Positions 32,984-41,561 of a DNA stretch of 64,000 nucleotides are shown piece after piece. The notes below the pieces were generated by a model. It was not told the origin of the DNA, ran no database searches, and was given only the letters and a program-made list of their open reading frames with translations. The stretch's first letter is position 1. The number at the start of each line of letters is the position of its first letter. The position numbers and the translations under genes were made by a program. The stretch lies in contig NZ_JBHIKY010000015.1 of assembly GCF_042139015.1 (NCBI RefSeq), positions 1-64,000 of the forward strand, given 5' to 3'. Source of the DNA: JBHIKY01 sp042139015. GTDB lineage: Bacteria; Bacillota; Bacilli; Bacillales; Marinococcaceae.

Positions 32984-33421
32984 TTAGCCGCGAAGCTCGT
33001 ACTTCTCAGGCTGCTGGGCTTGATGGTTGTGTTCTGCTCCTGCAAATACATGCAGCTTTTTGGCCTGCTGGCGTCCGAGAGAGCCTTTTGGAAGCATCCC
33101 TTTTACTGCAAGCTCAATCATTCTTTCCGGCTTGTTCGCACGCATTTCGGATGCGCGTGTTTCCTTTAGTCCGCCTGGATACTGGCTGTGGCGGTAGTAC
33201 ATCTTGTCCTGAAGTTTATTTCCGGTTAAGTGGATTTTCTTTGCATTTACGATAATAACATTATCGCCAGTGTCAACATGCGGTGTAAATTGTGGCTTGT
33301 TCTTGCCGCGAAGAATAGATGCAACTTCACTTGCGAGACGGCCAAGAGTCTGGCCCTCTGCGTCAATTACGAACCATTTGCGCTGTACTTCGCCTGGCTT
33401 CGCCATATATGTTGTACGCAT
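32984..33421 (-). CDS. rplM: 50S ribosomal protein L13
   Basis: 145 residues, early assembly protein of the 50S subunit. The start MRTTYMAKPGEV and the TLGRLASEVASILRG and GMLPKGSLGRQ motifs are typical. GGAGGG lies upstream of ATG 33421. Preceded by its own promoter (33524-33552) and a structured leader, it forms a two-gene unit with rpsI. Confidence 0.98.
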   Translation of the reverse strand: MRTTYMAKPGEVQRKWFVIDAEGQTLGRLASEVASILRGKNKPQFTPHVDTGDNVIIVNAKKIHLTGNKLQDKMYYRHSQYPGGLKETRASEMRANKPERMIELAVKGMLPKGSLGRQQAKKLHVFAGAEHNHQAQQPEKYELRG

Positions 33422-33517
33422 TATTGTCCCTCCTAAAATCGTTTCCTCAATTCGTCTATATCACTTGTCATTACGTTCATCATTTCCGATCCCGGGGCTG
33501 TGGGACGTGAAATGCCA
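33422..33517 (-). promoter_or_regulatory. Structured 5' leader of rplM, possible L13 leader
   Basis: The transcript from the promoter at 33524-33552 carries about 95 bases before rplM. CATTTC near its start pairs with GAAATG about 30 bases on, with a GC-rich internal part (CCCCGGG). Bacillus rplM-rpsI has an autogenous L13-binding leader in this place; the match here is by position and the outer stem only. Confidence 0.45.
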
Positions 33518-33523
33518 AATAAC

Positions 33524-33552
33524 ATCATATAATATTCAAGGGTGAATGTCAA
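33524..33552 (-). promoter_or_regulatory. SigA promoter of rplM-rpsI
   Basis: TTGACA (33552-33547), a 17-base spacer, TATGAT (33529-33524) on the minus strand. Perfect -35 and near-perfect -10, about 100 bases before rplM. Confidence 0.8.
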
Positions 33553-33582
33553 TGCTTGTTACACCCGGATTCGTTGTTTTTC

Positions 33583-34341
33583 TTACTTTTTTTCAAGTTC
33601 TTCTGGATAAAGGACTTTTTTCAAGTACAATCCCTGGCCCGGCGCAGTTTTCCCGGCTGCACTCCGCTTTCGGGATTCGATCATCGCTGGAATGTCTTCC
33701 GGCGTCCTTTTGCCGCGCCCGACCTCGAGCAGTGTGCCGACGATGATCCGGACCATATTGTACAAAAATCCGCTTCCGCGGCAGATAAACAACAGCTCGT
33801 CACCGTTTTCCTCAAGACGTACCTCGTGAACCGTCCTTACCTTGTCCTCTACATCTGTGTTGGCGGCACAGAAGCTGGAAAAGTCGCGCGTGCCCGGAAT
33901 AAAAGAAGCGGCTCTTTTCATCTCCTCCAGGTTATACGGATACGGAAAGAAATACGTATGGTTTCTACGGAAAATATCGCGGTGACGGCTTGCGAGCACC
34001 CGGTAATGATACTCCTTTTCCATCGCATCAAAACGGGCATGAAAGTCGGAAGAAACGAACTCCGCTCCCAAGAGCTGAACGTCCTTTGGCAGATCACGCT
34101 CCAGTGCTTTCGGCCACCTCTTTTCCGGGACATGTAACGGGGTATCAAAATGGATTACCTGCCCGAAGGCATGCACGCCGGAATCCGTTCTGCCGGAAGC
34201 AACAACCGGGATAAACGTGCCTTTGTGCACCTTCTGCATCGCTTTTTCGATTTCCTCCTGCACGGTGCGCTTTCCGGGCTGCTTCTGCCAGCCTGAAAAA
34301 AAGGTGCCTTCGTAGGCAACGGTCGCTTTTACTCGCTGCAT
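33583..34341 (-). CDS. truA: tRNA pseudouridine(38-40) synthase TruA
   Basis: 252 residues. The catalytic Asp is in ASGRTDSGVHAFGQV near residue 53, and the partner motifs YEGTFFSGWQKQP at the start and FLYNMVRIIVGTLLEVG near 205 are present. It modifies U38-U40 of tRNA anticodon arms. Usual place after the ECF genes and before rplM. Confidence 0.96.
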   Translation of the reverse strand: MQRVKATVAYEGTFFSGWQKQPGKRTVQEEIEKAMQKVHKGTFIPVVASGRTDSGVHAFGQVIHFDTPLHVPEKRWPKALERDLPKDVQLLGAEFVSSDFHARFDAMEKEYHYRVLASRHRDIFRRNHTYFFPYPYNLEEMKRAASFIPGTRDFSSFCAANTDVEDKVRTVHEVRLEENGDELLFICRGSGFLYNMVRIIVGTLLEVGRGKRTPEDIPAMIESRKRSAAGKTAPGQGLYLKKVLYPEELEKK

Positions 34342-34383
34342 CCTTCTCTCTCCTTTGAGCAGTACTTCATGGTGCGGGATCCA

Positions 34384-35187
34384 TTAAGAACGGATCATCA
34401 TTAAGCAGATTCCAAAAATAACTATAAGCACGCAGGCAGCGGTGTCTCGTGTTCTCCAGATCAGCTCCCGCAGCTTTGTACGGCCTTCTCCTCCGTTGTA
34501 GCCCCTGGATTCCATCGCAAAGGCCAGGTCCTCAGCGCGTTTAAATGCCCGTACAAACAATGGAACAAGGAGAGCGACAAATGCCTGCGACCTTTCCTTC
34601 AGAGATCCCTTGCTGAAATCCGCTCCTCGGGCTGTCTGCGCTTTTACAATCTTTTCTGTCTCCTGCAGCAGTGTGGGGATAAAACGGATCGCAATGGACA
34701 TCATTAAGGCAATTTCATGAGCTGGCAGGCCAATGCGCTTGAAAGGAGTAAAAAACTGTTCGAGCGCGTCTGTTAAATCTATCGGGCTGGTCGTAAGCGT
34801 CAGCAGAGAGGTAATAAAAACAAGCAGCAGCAGTCGAAACGCGATGAACAGCCCCTGCTCGACTCCTCCTTTATATATCTCAAACACGCCGAGAGATACG
34901 AGTACGTCTCCTTCCTTCGTGAAAAGTGCATGCAGGATAAACGTAAACAGAATCAGAAGCATAATCGGGTACATTCCTTTTCGGATATAGTGAAAAGGGA
35001 TGCCGGACATAAAATAAATACAGAAGGCTCCCGCCCATAACAATCCATAGCCGGCCCAGGTATTCATTAAGAAGATAATAATAATAAATAAAAAGACTGC
35101 AATTAATTTGGCCCTGGCATCCATGGAATGTAAAATAGACCGACCTGGCAGGTATTGTCCGATCACGACATTTTCAAACATGGACAC
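34384..35187 (-). CDS. ecfT: Energy-coupling factor transporter transmembrane protein EcfT
   Basis: About 267 residues, five or six membrane helices and two cytoplasmic coupling helices. The Ala-Arg-Gly motifs that dock on the ATPases are seen as TARGADFSKG near 190 and MESRGYNGGEGRTK near 235. GTG 35187 is preferred because GGAGG lies eight bases upstream; ATG 35181 is in frame behind it. Overlaps ecfA2 by 14 bases. Serves several vitamin-specific S subunits encoded elsewhere. Confidence 0.93.
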   Translation of the reverse strand: MSMFENVVIGQYLPGRSILHSMDARAKLIAVFLFIIIIFLMNTWAGYGLLWAGAFCIYFMSGIPFHYIRKGMYPIMLLILFTFILHALFTKEGDVLVSLGVFEIYKGGVEQGLFIAFRLLLLVFITSLLTLTTSPIDLTDALEQFFTPFKRIGLPAHEIALMMSIAIRFIPTLLQETEKIVKAQTARGADFSKGSLKERSQAFVALLVPLFVRAFKRAEDLAFAMESRGYNGGEGRTKLRELIWRTRDTAACVLIVIFGICLMMIRS

Positions 35188-36055
35188 GGCGTCCGCCTCC
35201 TTCCACATTCCAGAGAGCGAACTCATGTGCCGCTTCTTCAGGAGAAAGAGAATAGCTTGAAAAAGTGCCGCCATACGCTTTCTCCAAATGCTTCAATGTC
35301 CGCACGGCCTCCGGTATATCAAGATCAAGGTCAAGCAGCTCTTGTTCCCGTTCATAAATCGACGCCGGGGTTCCTTTCATTACGATGCTGCCATTATTCA
35401 TTACGAGAATGTTGTCAGCCAGACTGGCTGCTTCCTCCATTTGGTGGGTAATCATAATCATTGTCGTCTGTTTTTCCAGATGCCACTGTGTAAACAAACG
35501 TTTGATTTCCTCCTGCCCCCGGGGGTCGAGGCCTGCTGTCGGCTCGTCCAATATGAGAATTTCCGGATTCATTGCCAGTACTCCCGCAATCGCCACCCGC
35601 CGCATCTGACCGCCGCTCAAATCAAACGGAGAACGCTGTAAGAACGATTCATCAAGTCCCACGAGTGCAAGCATGTCCGGGAGCTCTTTTTTTACCCGGC
35701 GCACATCGAGCCCAATATTTTTGGGGCCGAACAGTAAATCTTTTTCTACGGTATCCTCAAATAGCTGGTGCTCGGGGTACTGAAACACCATGCCTACCTT
35801 TTTACGAATGGCTTTGATCTTCTTTCTTTTGGAGCCTGGATCAATCGTCTGCCCGTCTACGGTAATTCGGCCCTCTGAGGGCTTCAGCAGGCCGTTTATA
35901 TGCTGAACAAGGGTAGACTTCCCAGAACCGGTGCGGCCGATTACAGCACTTAATGAGGCCTCTGGAAAGGAAGCTGAAATGTTCTTTAATGCCTGCTTTT
36001 CAAAAGGAGTTCGTTCCATATACGTATGACTGACTTGATCAAACGTAATTTTCAC
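35174..36055 (-). CDS. ecfA2: Energy-coupling factor transporter ATPase EcfA2
   Basis: 293 residues. Walker A GRTGSGKST near residue 40, signature DLSGGQMRRVA near 145, Walker B ILILDEPTAGLDP near 165 and switch His in ITHQMEEA. The order and the shorter N-terminus mark it as the A2 type. ATGA overlap with ecfA1. Confidence 0.95.
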   Translation of the reverse strand: MKITFDQVSHTYMERTPFEKQALKNISASFPEASLSAVIGRTGSGKSTLVQHINGLLKPSEGRITVDGQTIDPGSKRKKIKAIRKKVGMVFQYPEHQLFEDTVEKDLLFGPKNIGLDVRRVKKELPDMLALVGLDESFLQRSPFDLSGGQMRRVAIAGVLAMNPEILILDEPTAGLDPRGQEEIKRLFTQWHLEKQTTMIMITHQMEEAASLADNILVMNNGSIVMKGTPASIYEREQELLDLDLDIPEAVRTLKHLEKAYGGTFSSYSLSPEEAAHEFALWNVEGGGRRVHV

Positions 36056-36861
36056 GACAGCGACCTCCTTCCGACAAGCTCATCCAGGGCTTCAGCGGGA
36101 TGGCCTTTTCTTTTTAATTCCTGGTAGAGCTTAAATGTGTACGGAAGCGGAATGCTCTTGTACTCAAGCCAGTCGAGGTGTTCGAGCATATGACGGGAAG
36201 TCACATCCAGCTCCAGCCTGCCATTTTCCATATACCAGATCCGATCGGCTTTCATAGCTTCGTGCAGCTGGTGGGTTACCGAAATAATCGTGACCCCTTC
36301 CTGATGAAGAGCTTCAATCGTCGCAAGTACCTCTTTACGTCCGTTTGGATCGAGCATGGCCGTTGCTTCATCAAACACCATCACGCCCGGCTGCAGAGCA
36401 AGGACTCCTGCAATAGCGACTCGCTGCTTCTGTCCGCCGGAGAGCCGGTGCGGTTCCATGTCAAGAATGGTACTGACCCCCGTCTTTTCCGCTGCCCAGC
36501 TGATTCGCTCCTTCATTGTTTCCCGGGGCACACCGGCGTTTTCCATGCCAAATGCGATATCATCCTGGACAGTGGGAGCCACAAACTGATGGTCAGGGTT
36601 TTGAAATACCATTCCTACTTTGCGTCGCACTTCCGGCAGTCTTTCTTTTTCAGCTGAATCAATTCCTTCAATCATTACCTTGCCCTGCTGCGGCAGCAGC
36701 AGCCCATTGAACAGACGCGATAACGTCGATTTACCGGAGCCATTCGGGCCAATGACCGCGACCCATTCCCCCGGAGCAATATTCGCTTCAATATTATCGA
36801 GCGTCCAGGTTCCGCCATCCTCATATTGAAAATATATATTCTGCAGCCTTACCGCTTGCAT
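36052..36861 (-). CDS. ecfA1: Energy-coupling factor transporter ATPase EcfA1
   Basis: 269 residues. Walker A GPNGSGKST near 40, signature RLSGGQKQRVA near 140, Walker B VMVFDEATAMLDP near 160. The D-loop region has EATAMLDP, typical of A1. ATG 36861 is seven bases from AAAGGAT; ATG 36870 lies inside that site. It follows rplQ after a terminator and a 450-base gap, so it probably has its own promoter. Confidence 0.95.
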   Translation of the reverse strand: MQAVRLQNIYFQYEDGGTWTLDNIEANIAPGEWVAVIGPNGSGKSTLSRLFNGLLLPQQGKVMIEGIDSAEKERLPEVRRKVGMVFQNPDHQFVAPTVQDDIAFGMENAGVPRETMKERISWAAEKTGVSTILDMEPHRLSGGQKQRVAIAGVLALQPGVMVFDEATAMLDPNGRKEVLATIEALHQEGVTIISVTHQLHEAMKADRIWYMENGRLELDVTSRHMLEHLDWLEYKSIPLPYTFKLYQELKRKGHPAEALDELVGRRSLS

Positions 36862-37202
36862 GTACAACATCCTTTGTTCTGCTTTCGTTTATTATGTCAA
36901 CTATATAATTTTAATAGGTTAACAATAATATTTCAACTTCAGGGTGCTTCTGGTGCCCACTCCCGTTTTGAGTAGGCCGGTATGCCGGACAATGGTTCCG
37001 CTATTTGCTCCAAACAGCCCGTTTTTTCAGATCTGCCGGACATGATTTCCGCTAATGACCAAAAAGAGAGCAAATTTCCCCGTCATTCAGGTAAATAACG
37101 TACCGGATGTCCGGGATCTCTTGTCCGCGCACCAGGTCCGGCCGGGGAATTCGCGCATTCCCAGCAGAACCACGCACGCTCAGTTAATACTTCTAAACGT
37201 AT
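36862..37202. repeat. Intergenic gap with degenerate CGGACA / TTCCGCTA repeats
   Basis: About 340 bases between ecfA1 and the rplQ terminator. TGCCGGACAATGGTTCCGCTA near 36980 and TGCCGGACATGATTTCCGCTA near 37035 are two copies of one degenerate word, each followed by an A/T-rich tail with CAAA or AAAG; a related CCGGATGTCCGGG lies near 37102. No coding frame is convincing. The AT-rich part near 36890-36930 probably carries the ecfA1 promoter. Confidence 0.45.
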
Positions 37203-37251
37203 AAAAAAAGGGCATAGACGCGGGAACCGGTACGGTCCTGTCCTGCCCTTT
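37203..37251 (-). terminator. Terminator of the alpha operon after rplQ
   Basis: AAAGGGCA (37207-37214) pairs with TGCCCTTT (37244-37251). On the minus strand a run of T follows the stem. It lies about 60 bases after the rplQ stop. Confidence 0.75.
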
Positions 37252-37309
37252 CGAAAGATTGGTTCATTGTACATGATCTCGTGCATAAGAAAACGTATAA
37301 ACGGAGCGC

Positions 37310-37675
37310 TTATACGAATTCAATAATAGCCATTTCCGCAGAGTCTCCGCGGCGCGGGCCTACTTTAAGAACACGGGTATACCCGCCCTGGCGCTCCTCG
37401 TAACGAGGTGCGATATCTTCAAAGAGCTTTTGCACGGCATCCTTGCCGCTCTCTTGATCAGCTGTTTCCTTACGGATGAATTGAGCTGCCTGACGACGAG
37501 CATGAAGATCGCCGCGCTTAGCAAGTGTTACCATTTTTTCAATAACCGGGCGCAGTTCCTTTGCTTTGGACTGCGTTGTTTGTATGCGTTCGTTGATGAT
37601 CAGATCAGTCGCAAGGTCACGGAAAAGTGCTTTGCGCGCAGAGCTGTCACGTCCTAGCTTTGCATATGCAGACAT
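37310..37675 (-). CDS. rplQ: 50S ribosomal protein L17
   Basis: 121 residues, the normal length for Bacillus. The opening AKLGRDSSARKALFRDLATD and the final RRGDSAEMAIIEFV are family hallmarks. L17 lies near the exit tunnel. AGGAGGGG precedes the ATG; 45 bases after rpoA. Confidence 0.98.
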   Translation of the reverse strand: MSAYAKLGRDSSARKALFRDLATDLIINERIQTTQSKAKELRPVIEKMVTLAKRGDLHARRQAAQFIRKETADQESGKDAVQKLFEDIAPRYEERQGGYTRVLKVGPRRGDSAEMAIIEFV

Positions 37676-37720
37676 GAATATTCCCCTCCTTTTTCCGTCA
37701 AACTATAGACAATGAGATGC

Positions 37721-38665
37721 CTATTCTTCTTTCCGAAGACCGAGCCCGAGCTCGCCCAGCTTTTCCTGAACTTCTTCGAGTGATTTCCGTCCCAGATTGC
37801 GGACTTTCATCATATCTTCTTCCGACTTTTGCGTAAGCTCCTGCACGGTGTTGATACCGGCACGCTTTAAGCAATTGTAAGACCGGACAGATAGATCCAG
37901 TTCTTCGATTGTCATTTCTAATACTTTTTCTTTCTGGTCTTCCTCTTTTTCTACCATTATCTCTGCATTTTGAGCCTGATCTGTCAGGCCGACAAAGATA
38001 TTTAAATGCTCGTTCATAATTTTTGCTCCAAGTGACACTGCTTCTTCCGGGCGGATGCTGCCATCTGTCCAGACATCAAGCGTCAGCTTGTCATAGTTCG
38101 TGATCTGACCGACACGAGTGTTTTCTACTTGATAGTTTACACGCGCAACTGGCGTATAAATGGAATCAATCGGAAGAACACCAATGGGAAGGTCGTCGCT
38201 GTTGTTTCCTTCCGCCGGAACATATCCACGGCCGCGCTGGGCAGTCAAACGCATATGAAGGTTTGCCCCCTTCGTCAGCGTTGCGATATGCAGATCCGGA
38301 TTAAGAATATCAACATCACTGTCGTGAGTGATATCAGCAGCGGTAATCACACCTTCGCCTTGAGAGTCAATCTCGAGCACCTTTTCTTCATCAGAATAAA
38401 TCTTCAGGGCCAGCTTCTTTAAATTCAATACGATCGTTGTAACGTCCTCCACGACACCCTCGATCGTTGAAAATTCGTGCAGAACACCATCGATCTGAAC
38501 AGTCGTCACAGCTGCTCCTGGAAGGGAGGATAAGAGGATTCGGCGCAAAGAATTTCCAAGCGTTGTACCATAGCCGCGCTCCAGCGGTTCTACGACAAAC
38601 TTACCGTATTTTGCATCCTCGCTTACTTCAACCGTTTCGATATTAGGCTTTTCGATTTCGATCAT
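37721..38665 (-). CDS. rpoA: RNA polymerase alpha subunit
   Basis: 314 residues. The N-terminal dimerisation domain has LERGYGTTLGNSLRRILLSS near 30, and the C-terminal domain has VRNLGRKSLEEVQEKL near 285, which binds UP elements and activators; a Glu/Lys-rich linker joins them. Full length. The gap before it holds a long RNA hairpin. Confidence 0.98.
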   Translation of the reverse strand: MIEIEKPNIETVEVSEDAKYGKFVVEPLERGYGTTLGNSLRRILLSSLPGAAVTTVQIDGVLHEFSTIEGVVEDVTTIVLNLKKLALKIYSDEEKVLEIDSQGEGVITAADITHDSDVDILNPDLHIATLTKGANLHMRLTAQRGRGYVPAEGNNSDDLPIGVLPIDSIYTPVARVNYQVENTRVGQITNYDKLTLDVWTDGSIRPEEAVSLGAKIMNEHLNIFVGLTDQAQNAEIMVEKEEDQKEKVLEMTIEELDLSVRSYNCLKRAGINTVQELTQKSEEDMMKVRNLGRKSLEEVQEKLGELGLGLRKEE

Positions 38666-38769
38666 TCTACAATATACCCTCCTTCAAAACGTCGAAACTC
38701 CGGCTGTAGACCTTTGTCCCTCCGGAATTTCACACTAGGCAGTTCCCGTCAACATTTCCAGCCTTACTA

Positions 38770-38823
38770 GTCGATAATGCGTAAGGGATTCCGTCCTGTC
38801 TCTAATCCTTACCCATTATTGAC
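38770..38823 (-). promoter_or_regulatory. Long hairpin between rpsK and rpoA
   Basis: The arms at 38770-38790 and 38804-38823 are complementary over about 20 bases with two mismatches and one bulge. No T run follows on the minus strand, so it is not a simple terminator. It may be an RNase site or a feedback element that sets rpoA expression apart from the upstream ribosomal genes. Confidence 0.55.
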
Positions 38824-38851
38824 ATTTCAGGAAAAACTATACCTCTGCGGG

Positions 38852-39244
38852 TTATACTCTACGACGTTTTGGCGGACGGCAGCCGTTATGAGGGACTGGC
38901 GTAACATCGCGGATCATGCTTACTTCAAGACCAGTTGCCTGCAAAGAGCGGATAGCTGCTTCACGTCCGGCTCCAGGTCCTTTTACTGCAACTTCAACTA
39001 CTTTCAAGCCGTGCTCCATTGCTGCTTTTGTCGCTGTTTCAGCGGCCATCTGTGCAGCAAACGGGGTGGATTTTCTAGACCCCTTGAATCCCAGAGCTCC
39101 TGCGCTTGCCCAGGAAAGTGCATTTCCCTGCGTGTCGGTGATCGTAACGATCGTGTTGTTAAAAGTAGAACGGATGTGAGCCACACCGGTTTCTATATTC
39201 TTTTTCTGACGGCGCTTGCGGGTGTTTGTTTTTGCTTTAGCCAT
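38852..39244 (-). CDS. rpsK: 30S ribosomal protein S11
   Basis: 130 residues. Part of the 30S platform near the E site. GVAHIRSTFNNTIVTITD near the start and the ending VTPVPHNGCRPPKRRRV are invariant features. ATG 39244 has AGGAGG upstream. Confidence 0.98.
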   Translation of the reverse strand: MAKAKTNTRKRRQKKNIETGVAHIRSTFNNTIVTITDTQGNALSWASAGALGFKGSRKSTPFAAQMAAETATKAAMEHGLKVVEVAVKGPGAGREAAIRSLQATGLEVSMIRDVTPVPHNGCRPPKRRRV

Positions 39245-39269
39245 AGTAAGCTTACCTCCTTTACGTCAC

Positions 39270-39635
39270 TTATTTTTTCTTGTTCGCTACAGTCCGGCGA
39301 GGACCTTTACGGGAACGGGAGTTATTCTTCGTGTTCTGACCTCTGACGGGCAGTCCGCGGCGGTGGCGGATTCCACGATAACTTCCGATTTCAATCAAAC
39401 GTTTGATGTTCAGAGACTTCTCACGGCGAAGGTCACCTTCCACATTGTAATTATCAATTACACTGCGGATACGGCCAAGCTCTTCTTCGGTCAAGTCACG
39501 GACACGAGTGTTTTCGTCTACTCCAGCTTCTTTCAAAACTTCAACAGCGCGGGATTTACCGATGCCGAAAACATACGTTAGTGAAATAGCAATTCGCTTG
39601 TCGCGGGGAATGTCTATACCTGCAATACGTGCCAT
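39270..39635 (-). CDS. rpsM: 30S ribosomal protein S13
   Basis: 121 residues. Sits in the 30S head, contacts tRNA and bridges to L5. ARIAGIDIPRDKR at the N-terminus and RHRRGLPVRGQ(N)TKNNSR in the tail are typical. Confidence 0.98.
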   Translation of the reverse strand: MARIAGIDIPRDKRIAISLTYVFGIGKSRAVEVLKEAGVDENTRVRDLTEEELGRIRSVIDNYNVEGDLRREKSLNIKRLIEIGSYRGIRHRRGLPVRGQNTKNNSRSRKGPRRTVANKKK

Positions 39636-39657
39636 TAAACGAGCACCTCCTTTTGGA

Positions 39658-39771
39658 TTAACCTTGTTTTTGTTTATGCTTCGGATTAGAGCAAATGACC
39701 ATTACCGTTCCTTTACGGCGAATGACTTTGCATTTTTCACACATTGGCTTGACAGATGGTCTTACCTTCAT
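39658..39771 (-). CDS. rpmJ: 50S ribosomal protein L36 (zinc type)
   Basis: 37 residues, MKVRPSVKPMCEKCK then a CSNPKHKQKQG tail. The Cys-X2-Cys and Cys-X4-His zinc ligands are all kept. Usual position between infA and rpsM. Confidence 0.97.
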   Translation of the reverse strand: MKVRPSVKPMCEKCKVIRRKGTVMVICSNPKHKQKQG

Positions 39772-39823
39772 GTTCATTTACCTCCTTAACTGCGGAGTAC
39801 ATGCGAGAGTAAACGTAATACGG

Positions 39824-40042
39824 TTATTTATAGCGGTACGTGATACGTCCGCGGGATAAGTCATAGGGTGAAATTTCAACAGTCACTTTGTCTCCTGGAA
39901 GAATGCGTATAAAGTGCATGCGGATCTTCCCGGATACATGAGCCAAAATCTTATGCCCGTTCTCGAGTTCAACCCGGAACATTGCATTCGGAAGTGGTTC
40001 AATAACTGTGCCTTCCATTTCAATAACGTCATCTTTGGCCAT
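39824..40042 (-). CDS. infA: Translation initiation factor IF-1
   Basis: 72 residues, one OB fold that occupies the A site of the 30S subunit during initiation. MAKDDVIEMEGTV, then FRVELENGHKILAHVSGK and DLSRGRITYRYK are standard. GGAGAG lies before the ATG. The KOW-domain gene that many Bacillus have between map and infA is absent here. Confidence 0.98.
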   Translation of the reverse strand: MAKDDVIEMEGTVIEPLPNAMFRVELENGHKILAHVSGKIRMHFIRILPGDKVTVEISPYDLSRGRITYRYK

Positions 40043-40123
40043 GAATTTACTCTCCTTCCTTCAGTAAGTTGAAGCTGCTTCTCCATTATAGCTAAGCGTG
40101 TGCAGGCGGGTCTGAACCTATTG

Positions 40124-40870
40124 TCAGGCTTTGGTTAAAATTTCAAAGCCTTCATCCGTAATAGCAATCGTGTGCTCAAAATGTGCGCAGTTCTTCTTAT
40201 CAGACGTCACTACCGTCCAATTGTCTGACAACGTATGCACATAGCGCTCTCCTGCATTAACCATAGGTTCTACTGCTAAAACCATGCCCGGTTTCAGACG
40301 CGGACCCTTTCCCGGAGGACCAAAATGAGGAATCTGCGGATCTTCATGCAGAGACTGTCCTACCCCGTGGCCGACATATTCACGTACGATGGAAAAGCCG
40401 TTCGCTTCCACATAGGTCTGGATGGCGTGGGAAATGTTGGACAGGCGCTCTTTCGGCTTTGCTTCCTTTAACCCTTCAAACAAAGAGTCTTCAGTTACCT
40501 CCAGTAATCGCCGGTCTTCCTTAGAAATATTCCCAACCGGATACGTCCAGGCAGAATCTCCGTGATAACCATTGTATTTGGCCCCGATATCAATCGATAT
40601 GATATCGCCGTCCTTTAAAACACGGTCACCCGGGATACCATGCACTAATTCTTCATTTACTGAAGAGCAAATATTCCCGGTAAATCCATTATAACCTTTA
40701 AATGATGGTATTGCCCCGTGCTGACGAATCGTTTTATCGGCGATTTCATCCAGTTTTCCAGTGGTCACACCGGGCTGGATGTGCTTTTGCATCTCCTGAT
40801 GCGTGATAGCAACAATTTTACCTGCTTCCCGCATTATATCGAGTTCCCGATCCGTTTTACAAATAATCAT
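40124..40870 (-). CDS. map: Methionine aminopeptidase, type I
   Basis: 248 residues. The five metal ligands are seen in SIDIGAKYNGYHGDSAWT (two Asp), GHGVGQSLHEDP (His), LAVEPMV (Glu) and HFEHTIAI (Glu). Removes the first Met from new proteins. ATGA overlap with adk. Confidence 0.97.
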   Translation of the reverse strand: MIICKTDRELDIMREAGKIVAITHQEMQKHIQPGVTTGKLDEIADKTIRQHGAIPSFKGYNGFTGNICSSVNEELVHGIPGDRVLKDGDIISIDIGAKYNGYHGDSAWTYPVGNISKEDRRLLEVTEDSLFEGLKEAKPKERLSNISHAIQTYVEANGFSIVREYVGHGVGQSLHEDPQIPHFGPPGKGPRLKPGMVLAVEPMVNAGERYVHTLSDNWTVVTSDKKNCAHFEHTIAITDEGFEILTKA

Positions 40871-41520
40871 GCATGAAGTCCCTTCAGCAGCTCTTCAATG
40901 TCCTCAAACACTACATCTATATCCTGATCTCCATTAATATTACGAAGATACCCTTTTTCTTCATAAAAATCAATCAGTGGCTGTTGTTGCTCCATGTTCA
41001 CTTCCAAACGTTTTCTAACTGTTTCCGGCTTGTCATCGTCTCTCTGGACCAGTTCACTACCGTCCACATCACAAATACCTTCTTGTTTCGGAGGGTTGTA
41101 AATCACGTGATACGTCTTTCCTGATGTCGGGGAAACCCGGCGGCCGGTAAGGCGCTCTTCAAGCTGATCTTTTGAAACGTCGATATTGAGCACATAATCA
41201 AGACGCTTCCCGAGGGATGATAAAATATCCTCGAGTGCATCAGCCTGAGCGACCGTGCGTGGAAAGCCATCGAGTAAGAATCCATTGGAGCAGTCGTCTT
41301 TTGCGAGACGCTCACGTACGATTCCTATCGTAACTTCATCCGGCACCAGTTCTCCGGCATCCATAAATGATTTAGCCTTTGTTCCAAGCTCCGTGCCTTC
41401 TTTAATGGCAGCACGAAACATGTCGCCTGTAGAGATATGCGGTACATCGTGCTTTTTTGTAATTCTTTCGGCTTGTGTGCCTTTGCCGGCACCAGGAAGC
41501 CCCATTAATATCAAATTCAT
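40867..41520 (-). CDS. adk: Adenylate kinase
   Basis: 217 residues, long-LID type. P-loop GLPGAGKGTQ at 7-16, DGFPRT near 84 and the LID RRVSPTSGKTYH near 127. In most Gram-positive Adk the LID holds a zinc by Cys-X2-Cys; here those two are Ser, while the later Cys-X2-Asp (GICDVD) is kept, so zinc is probably not bound. Interconverts AMP, ADP and ATP. Confidence 0.97.
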   Translation of the reverse strand: MNLILMGLPGAGKGTQAERITKKHDVPHISTGDMFRAAIKEGTELGTKAKSFMDAGELVPDEVTIGIVRERLAKDDCSNGFLLDGFPRTVAQADALEDILSSLGKRLDYVLNIDVSKDQLEERLTGRRVSPTSGKTYHVIYNPPKQEGICDVDGSELVQRDDDKPETVRKRLEVNMEQQQPLIDFYEEKGYLRNINGDQDIDVVFEDIEELLKGLHA

Positions 41521-41561
41521 GATATCTCCTCCATCGCTCCGATTTCAGCTTGCTTCTCTTT

